Positions 5,057 through 8,501 of a stretch of 8,501 nt of DNA are shown one piece after another. The notes beneath the pieces were generated by a model. It had not been told where the DNA came from. It did no database searches and saw only the letters and a program-made list of their open reading frames with translations. Every line of letters starts with the position of its first letter. Position 1 is the stretch's first letter. The DNA is from Promethearchaeota archaeon (GTDB taxonomy: Archaea > Asgardarchaeota > Lokiarchaeia > Sigynarchaeales > SOKP01): positions 1 to 8,501 of the forward strand of contig JAEOTJ010000145.1 of assembly GCA_016839905.1 (NCBI GenBank). The letters run 5' to 3'. The translations under genes and the position numbers were made by a program.

Positions 5057-6025
5057 ATGATAAAGAAAAAGAAAGTTCAACAATGGAAAATAGATGAAAT
5101 AAAACATTTATTAAATTTATTCAAACGGCATAAAAATGTTGCTGTTATTGATGTCGCTCGTATTGATGATAAGCAAATTCAATCTATAAGGAAAATCTTA
5201 CGTGGTAAAGCAATTTTAAGAATGTCTAAAAAATCACTACAACAACGATCAATTGGGAAATTCAAGGAAGAATCTAAAAAGCCAAATTTGGAAGAATTTG
5301 CACAAAATATTCCTGGACAAGCCAGTTTGGTTTTCACTAATATTGATATTTATGAATTAAAGAGTATTTTCGATCAAAATAAATGGATGGTACCTGCAAA
5401 ACCTAATGAAATAACGCCAGTTGATATCTGGGTGCCTACTGGAGATACGGGATTACCTACTGGGCAAGTTATTAGTGAATTAAATATGATCCTGAGATTA
5501 CCTACGAGAATTCAAAATGATACGATATGGATTAGAGATGATACAAGAACTCATGGAGCTGGAGAGTTTGTTGATGTTAAGCAAGCTGCCGTATTGAAAA
5601 AACTTGGAGTAACTCCTATTGAATCACTCATAAAAATTCATTTTGCTTGGGCAGATGGAGAATTAATTCCTGCTGATGTCTTATACATGGACTTAGGAGA
5701 ATTACAACGGCAAATTGCGTCTTGCTATTTAGGTGCCCAAAAGTTAGCTATGGAATTAGGAATAATGGATGATGAGACAATAATACCATTAATCCAAAAA
5801 GCATATCGAGAAGCGTTAGGAATTCTTTTCGAAATACCTATCCTTGACGAGACATTATTAGATGAATATATTCGCAGAGCTGAACTTAATGTTAATATTA
5901 TAAATACAATGATTTTAGGGGAAGAAGATAAAACCCCAGTAAAAGCAAAAAAGACTAAAAAGAAAAAAAAGAAATCCGAAGATGAGGAAGAAGGCGCAGC
6001 AGGAATAGGAGGTTTGTTTGGATAA
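5057..6025 (+). CDS. rpl10: Ribosomal protein uL10 (P0), base of the P-stalk
   Basis: Anchors the P1/L12 dimers to 23S rRNA next to uL11 and recruits translational GTPases. Full length at 322 residues. The rRNA-binding domain covers about 1-105, with the typical GKAILRMSKKSLQQRSI (50-66), and continues near 190-215. An inserted domain of the archaeal/eukaryotic type lies at about 110-188 (VDIWVPTGDTGLPTGQV, 122-138; LKKLGVTPIES, 180-190). Helices from about 215 to 285 are the docking spine for P1 dimers. A hinge of lysines (KAKKTKKKKKK) precedes the acidic tail SEDEEEGAAGIGGLFG, which resembles that of L12 and is the factor-binding end. It begins four bases after the uL1 stop, with AGGTG (5043-5047) as Shine-Dalgarno inside the end of uL1. 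Confidence 0.97.
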   Translation: MIKKKKVQQWKIDEIKHLLNLFKRHKNVAVIDVARIDDKQIQSIRKILRGKAILRMSKKSLQQRSIGKFKEESKKPNLEEFAQNIPGQASLVFTNIDIYELKSIFDQNKWMVPAKPNEITPVDIWVPTGDTGLPTGQVISELNMILRLPTRIQNDTIWIRDDTRTHGAGEFVDVKQAAVLKKLGVTPIESLIKIHFAWADGELIPADVLYMDLGELQRQIASCYLGAQKLAMELGIMDDETIIPLIQKAYREALGILFEIPILDETLLDEYIRRAELNVNIINTMILGEEDKTPVKAKKTKKKKKKSEDEEEGAAGIGGLFG

Positions 6026-6036
6026 TTAAAATTACA

Positions 6037-6107
6037 ATTTTATAAGAATATTTAAATTAAATAAAAAGTAAATAACAAATTTAGCGAAAATAAATAAAAA
6101 AGGAGGT
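6037..6107 (+). promoter_or_regulatory. Internal promoter and strong Shine-Dalgarno before P1/L12
   Basis: The 90-base gap after uL10 holds TATA-like sequence (TTTTATAAGAATATTTAAAT, 6037-6057), which would start transcription near 6080. It also holds AGGAGGT at 6101-6107, eight bases before the L12 ATG and the best Shine-Dalgarno in the window. Several P1/L12 copies are needed per uL10, so a boosted start is expected. The Shine-Dalgarno is certain by sequence; the promoter is inferred. Confidence 0.5.
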
Positions 6108-6115
6108 TAATAAGT

Positions 6116-6415
6116 ATGGAAAGTGTTTATGCGGCATTACTTCTACATAAAGTGGGAAAGAGTATAACTGAAGCAGCAGTCGAGAAAGTTCTTAAAGCTG
6201 CCGGAGTTACTCCCGATAAACCACAATTAAAGAAGCTGATTGCAGGCTTGAAGGAAACAGACATTGATTCTATTTTAACGTCAGCGGTCGCAGCTCCAGT
6301 TGCAGTAGCAACACCTGCTGCGGGAAGTACTCCTGCTAAGGGCGCCCCTAAGAAAGAAAAGAAGGAAGAGCCTGAGGAAGAAGAGGAACCGACTGGAATT
6401 GGCTCTTTATTCTAA
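6116..6415 (+). CDS. rpl12: Ribosomal protein P1 (archaeal L12)
   Basis: The multicopy P-stalk protein that dimerises, docks on uL10 and presents its flexible tail to elongation and initiation factors. At 99 residues it has the normal family size. The N-terminal dimerisation domain MESVYAALLLHKVGKSITEA (1-20) with VEKVLKAAGVTPDKPQLKKL is unmistakably archaeal L12/P1 and unrelated to bacterial bL12. An Ala/Pro-rich hinge (about 56-78) leads to a Lys/Glu segment and the tail EEEEEPTGIGSLF, close to the uL10 tail and comparable in position to the eukaryotic GFGLFD ending. Last gene of the stalk operon, separated from uL10 by 90 bases with its own Shine-Dalgarno and probable promoter, and followed by T-tracts. 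It is less AT-rich than uL1 and uL10, which would suit strong expression. Confidence 0.97.
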   Translation: MESVYAALLLHKVGKSITEAAVEKVLKAAGVTPDKPQLKKLIAGLKETDIDSILTSAVAAPVAVATPAAGSTPAKGAPKKEKKEEPEEEEEPTGIGSLF

Positions 6416-6429
6416 ATCAGAATTCAATA

Positions 6430-6451
6430 TTTTTTTTTTATCTTTTTTTTT
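6430..6451 (+). terminator. Poly-T terminator after P1/L12
   Basis: Two runs of T on the coding strand, T10 (6430-6439) and T9 (6443-6451), start 15 bases after the L12 stop. This is the usual form of archaeal intrinsic termination, needing no hairpin. More T-runs follow at 6546-6553 and 6562-6568, before the secY promoter, so secY is most likely a separate transcript. Confidence 0.7.
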
Positions 6452-6591
6452 AAAGATTCAAGTGTTTTAATAGTAGTTAAATCAAGATTTTTTTAAATAA
6501 ATTTACTTTCTTATTAGTTTTCATTAAAAAACGATTTTAGAAAACTTTTTTTTAAATTCACTTTTTTTAACCTTAATTCTATTGATATTAG

Positions 6592-6604
6592 TTCTTAAAA
6601 AAAA
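6592..6604 (+). promoter_or_regulatory. Candidate TATA box for secY
   Basis: TTCTTAAAAAAAA (6592-6604) is centred about 34 bases before the secY ATG at 6633, predicting a leader of only a few bases. No Shine-Dalgarno lies before the ATG (the bases there read AACATTATA), in agreement with leaderless or short-leader translation. Confidence 0.4.
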
Positions 6605-6632
6605 TTCAAAATAACACGATTATAACATTATA

Positions 6633-8102
6633 ATGCCAGGCAAGTTCACCAAATTTTTTGCGCCATTTGTTCGGGCAATGCCCGAAGTAAAAAATCCTCA
6701 AAGAGAAGTAAGTTTTAAAGAAAAATTTGTTTGGACTGCCGTCGTTTTAGTCATTTATCTCATAATGTCTAATGTCCCATTATATGGTGTAGAGCTCGAA
6801 GAATCTACGGATTATTTTTATTGGTTAAGGGTTATTCTCGCAAGTCAGCGAGGTACGCTAACAGAGCTTGGGATTGGTCCCATTGTAACAGCAGGATTAG
6901 TAATGCAACTACTTTTAGGTTCCAAACTCATTAATGTAGATATGAATGATCCCTATGATAGGGCAATGTTTAGTGGCTCACAAAAAGTTATGGCGGTATT
7001 TTTAACAATGTTTAATACTGTCGCATACCTAATGGGAGGTGCTTTTGGTAAGCCAGAAGAAGTAGGCTTTCAAAACATGATGTTAATATTCTTTCAATTA
7101 CTCTTCGCTGGCATCATTATCATAATGTTAGACGAATTACTTCAGAAAGGATGGGGTCTTGGGAGTGGAGTATCCTTATTCATAGCAGCAGGCGTTGCAG
7201 GGCAGATTTTCTGGAACTGTTTTAGTTTTATTGAGGCTCCTGGCGAACCACCTTTGCCAAGAGGTATCGTAATTGCCTTATTCATCGTACTTTTTGATGG
7301 GAATGATGCAACGGGTCTGGATGACATTTTAATACGAGGGGCTTTTCCTGACCTACTTGGTGTTGCAACAACTCTGATCATTTTTTGCATCGTAATTTGG
7401 TTCGAAAGTACAAGGATAGAGATACCATTGCAGTATGCGGGCTATCGAGGTTTCCAGGGCAAGTATCCAATGAAATTATTGTATGTCTCCAATATTCCCG
7501 TCATTCTTGTTAACGCATTATATGCAAACTTCATGTTCTTTGCACAATTAATAGCCAGTGATCAATCAGCATTGCGGCCTGAACATGACTTCTGGCTAGA
7601 TCTTATTGGTCAATTTGATCCTCCACAGCAGTCTGGAGCTGGAATGGGTCAATTTTTGAAGCCAAAGGGAGGATTAATATATTTCCTAACACCACCACAA
7701 GGACTTGAAGAATTAGTCGCTGATCCTTTTAGGGCGGTGGTATACCTTTTCATCTTTATATTGTTATGCATATGGCTCGGCCGTGTCTGGGTCGAAGTGG
7801 CAGGACTCGCACCACGGGATATAGCTCAACAAATAATCGATTCGGGAATGCAGGTGCCTGGATTCCGAAGATCTGAGAAAATAATCGAAAAGATCCTTAA
7901 GCGCTATATCCCAACATTAGTAATTCTTAATGGTTTCATTATAGCGGTCTTATCTTTCTTTGCCGATTCACTAGGTGCACTGACTTCAGGTACGGGACTT
8001 TTGATCGCAATTGGAATCATTCACCAATATGCCGAGACAATTTCAAAAGAAGTCGCGGCAGAACAATATCCTGCACTAAAAGGATTCCTTGGAATGGATT
8101 GA
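6633..8102 (+). CDS. secY: Preprotein translocase channel SecY (Sec61-alpha-like)
   Basis: The pore subunit of the Sec translocon in the cytoplasmic membrane; it works with SecE/Sec61-gamma and Sec61-beta, which are not in this window. At 489 residues it is full length with ten predicted membrane helices: about 33-50, 74-98, 117-137, 147-169, 177-198, 240-259, 285-307, 364-388, 424-444 and 449-467. The plug region (about 51-72) includes YFYWLRVILASQRGTLTELG (61-80), very close to eukaryotic Sec61-alpha, as is LDELLQKGWGLGSGVSLFIA (166-185). Cytosolic loop 6/7 has YRGFQGKYPMKLLYVSNIP (271-289), and loop 8/9 has EVAGLAPRDIAQQ (388-400); both carry the conserved ribosome/SecA-facing basic residues (R272, R395). 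ATG 6633 fits the family N-terminus. Archaeal secY normally ends the spc ribosomal operon; here it follows the stalk operon as its own unit. Confidence 0.98.
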   Translation: MPGKFTKFFAPFVRAMPEVKNPQREVSFKEKFVWTAVVLVIYLIMSNVPLYGVELEESTDYFYWLRVILASQRGTLTELGIGPIVTAGLVMQLLLGSKLINVDMNDPYDRAMFSGSQKVMAVFLTMFNTVAYLMGGAFGKPEEVGFQNMMLIFFQLLFAGIIIIMLDELLQKGWGLGSGVSLFIAAGVAGQIFWNCFSFIEAPGEPPLPRGIVIALFIVLFDGNDATGLDDILIRGAFPDLLGVATTLIIFCIVIWFESTRIEIPLQYAGYRGFQGKYPMKLLYVSNIPVILVNALYANFMFFAQLIASDQSALRPEHDFWLDLIGQFDPPQQSGAGMGQFLKPKGGLIYFLTPPQGLEELVADPFRAVVYLFIFILLCIWLGRVWVEVAGLAPRDIAQQIIDSGMQVPGFRRSEKIIEKILKRYIPTLVILNGFIIAVLSFFADSLGALTSGTGLLIAIGIIHQYAETISKEVAAEQYPALKGFLGMD

Positions 8103-8421
8103 TCGGCTAATATTTTAAGGGAAAAGATTATCTTGAAGATTTTTTTAATCTAAAAGTAAAAGGAAATAACATTAGATTATTAATAGTAAAAAGAATATTT
8201 CTCATATTTTGATAAAAAAGAATGATTTCATTTATATTTACAATCTAATTCATAATTCTAATACAATATCCATTGTTCCTCTCCTCTTGGTCTCAACATC
8301 AACATAAATATTTAAAATTATAGTTTATGATTTTGTCAATATACAACTGAAATTATTTAAGTATTTACTATCTTTTATCTAATGTATAATTGAATTTTTG
8401 ATAATTGAAAATAGAAATTGA
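8103..8421. other. Non-coding region between secY and the second PIN gene
   Basis: No gene of useful length on either strand. It contains the secY terminator at its left end and a TATA-like GTATAATTG (8384-8392) about 34 bases before the PIN gene at its right end. In the middle, on the minus strand, there is an apparently complete start signal: TATA-like ATTTTAAATATTTATG (about 8303-8318), GAGGAGAGG (8277-8285) and ATG (8271-8273). It opens only a 7-codon frame (MDIVLEL). A second ATG at 8303-8305 opens 15 codons in another frame. No tRNA or known RNA family was recognised. Confidence 0.55.
8130..8147 (+). terminator. Hairpin plus T-tract after secY
   Basis: ATCTT-G-AAGAT (8130-8140) is a perfect inverted repeat running into T7 (8140-8146), beginning 27 bases after the secY stop. 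It is enclosed by a weaker GATTA/TAATC pair (8126-8130, 8146-8150). This resembles an intrinsic terminator. The hairpin is tight, so the T-tract alone may be what acts in an archaeon. Confidence 0.55.
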
Positions 8422-8501
8422 ATGAAAAAATTAAAAATAATTTTAGACACCTCAGTTTATAGTGCTCTTTTTGATGAGAGGGATCCTAATCGTCAAAAGC
8501 A
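8422..8501 (+). CDS. PIN-domain protein, N-terminal part cut by window edge
   Basis: Twenty-six codons are visible before the right edge, reading MKKLKIILDTSVYSALFDER followed by DPNRQK. The hydrophobic strand ending in L8-D9-T10-S11, then a helix with LFDERDP, is the typical opening of a PIN-domain nuclease, D9 being the first metal-binding acid. This subtype (DTSV...FDxxDPxR) is common in archaeal genomes as stand-alone genes or VapC-like toxins. No antitoxin gene lies upstream on this strand; one could follow beyond the edge. The ATG has no Shine-Dalgarno but follows a TATA-like box (8384-8392) at leaderless distance. It is different in sequence from the PIN gene at the left edge. Confidence 0.8.
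   Translation, partial: MKKLKIILDTSVYSALFDERDPNRQK

Noticed and set aside
7142..7390. Open frame of 82 codons on the minus strand
   Set aside because: Antisense to the certain secY gene; no support as a protein.

Overview
This is an AT-rich window from an archaeon, most likely an Asgard archaeon of the Lokiarchaeia type. That placement is inferred from protein character, not from a search. The SecY reads strikingly like eukaryotic Sec61-alpha. The stalk proteins uL10 and P1/L12 are archaeal/eukaryotic in type and share an acidic GIGxLF tail. The Thi4 is the archaeal form with His in place of the sacrificial Cys. Promoters look archaeal (TATA-like boxes, several near-leaderless starts, poly-T terminators).

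Layout. Positions 1-512 (minus strand) hold a compact toxin-antitoxin pair: a small antitoxin followed one base later by a PIN-domain toxin that runs off the left edge. Positions 513-940 are non-coding and carry divergent promoters and inverted repeats. An unrecognised 142-residue gene lies at 941-1369 (plus), convergent with thi4 (1408-2190, minus). Upstream of thi4 on the same strand is a 378-residue protein with an unassigned alpha/beta N-terminal domain (possibly longin-like) and two winged-helix-like segments (2264-3400). Positions 3401-3799 are a non-coding divergent promoter region with two adjacent inverted repeats.

From 3800 runs the ribosomal stalk operon on the plus strand: uL11, uL1, uL10 (P0) and P1/L12, with only 3-4 bases between the first three genes and a 90-base gap with its own promoter and strong Shine-Dalgarno site before L12. 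The products form the L1 stalk and the GTPase-associated P-stalk. A poly-T terminator ends this unit. A separately promoted secY (6633-8102) follows, giving the channel through which proteins are exported or inserted into the membrane. It ends in a hairpin plus T-tract. Positions 8103-8421 are non-coding, and a second PIN-domain gene begins at 8422 and runs off the right edge.

The main anomaly is uL11. Its first 34 codons are open, then TAA occurs at 3902-3904, and the rest of the protein continues perfectly in the -1 frame. One missing base (indel, assembly error or true mutation) explains it; no classical slippery site is visible. The repaired protein would be about 173 residues and would carry about 10 extra residues at the start of helix 1 of the N-terminal domain. 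Other points of note are the eukaryote-like SecY placed beside the stalk operon, the two-winged-helix protein, inverted repeats at promoters, and a well-formed minus-strand start signal near 8300 that leads into only very short reading frames.
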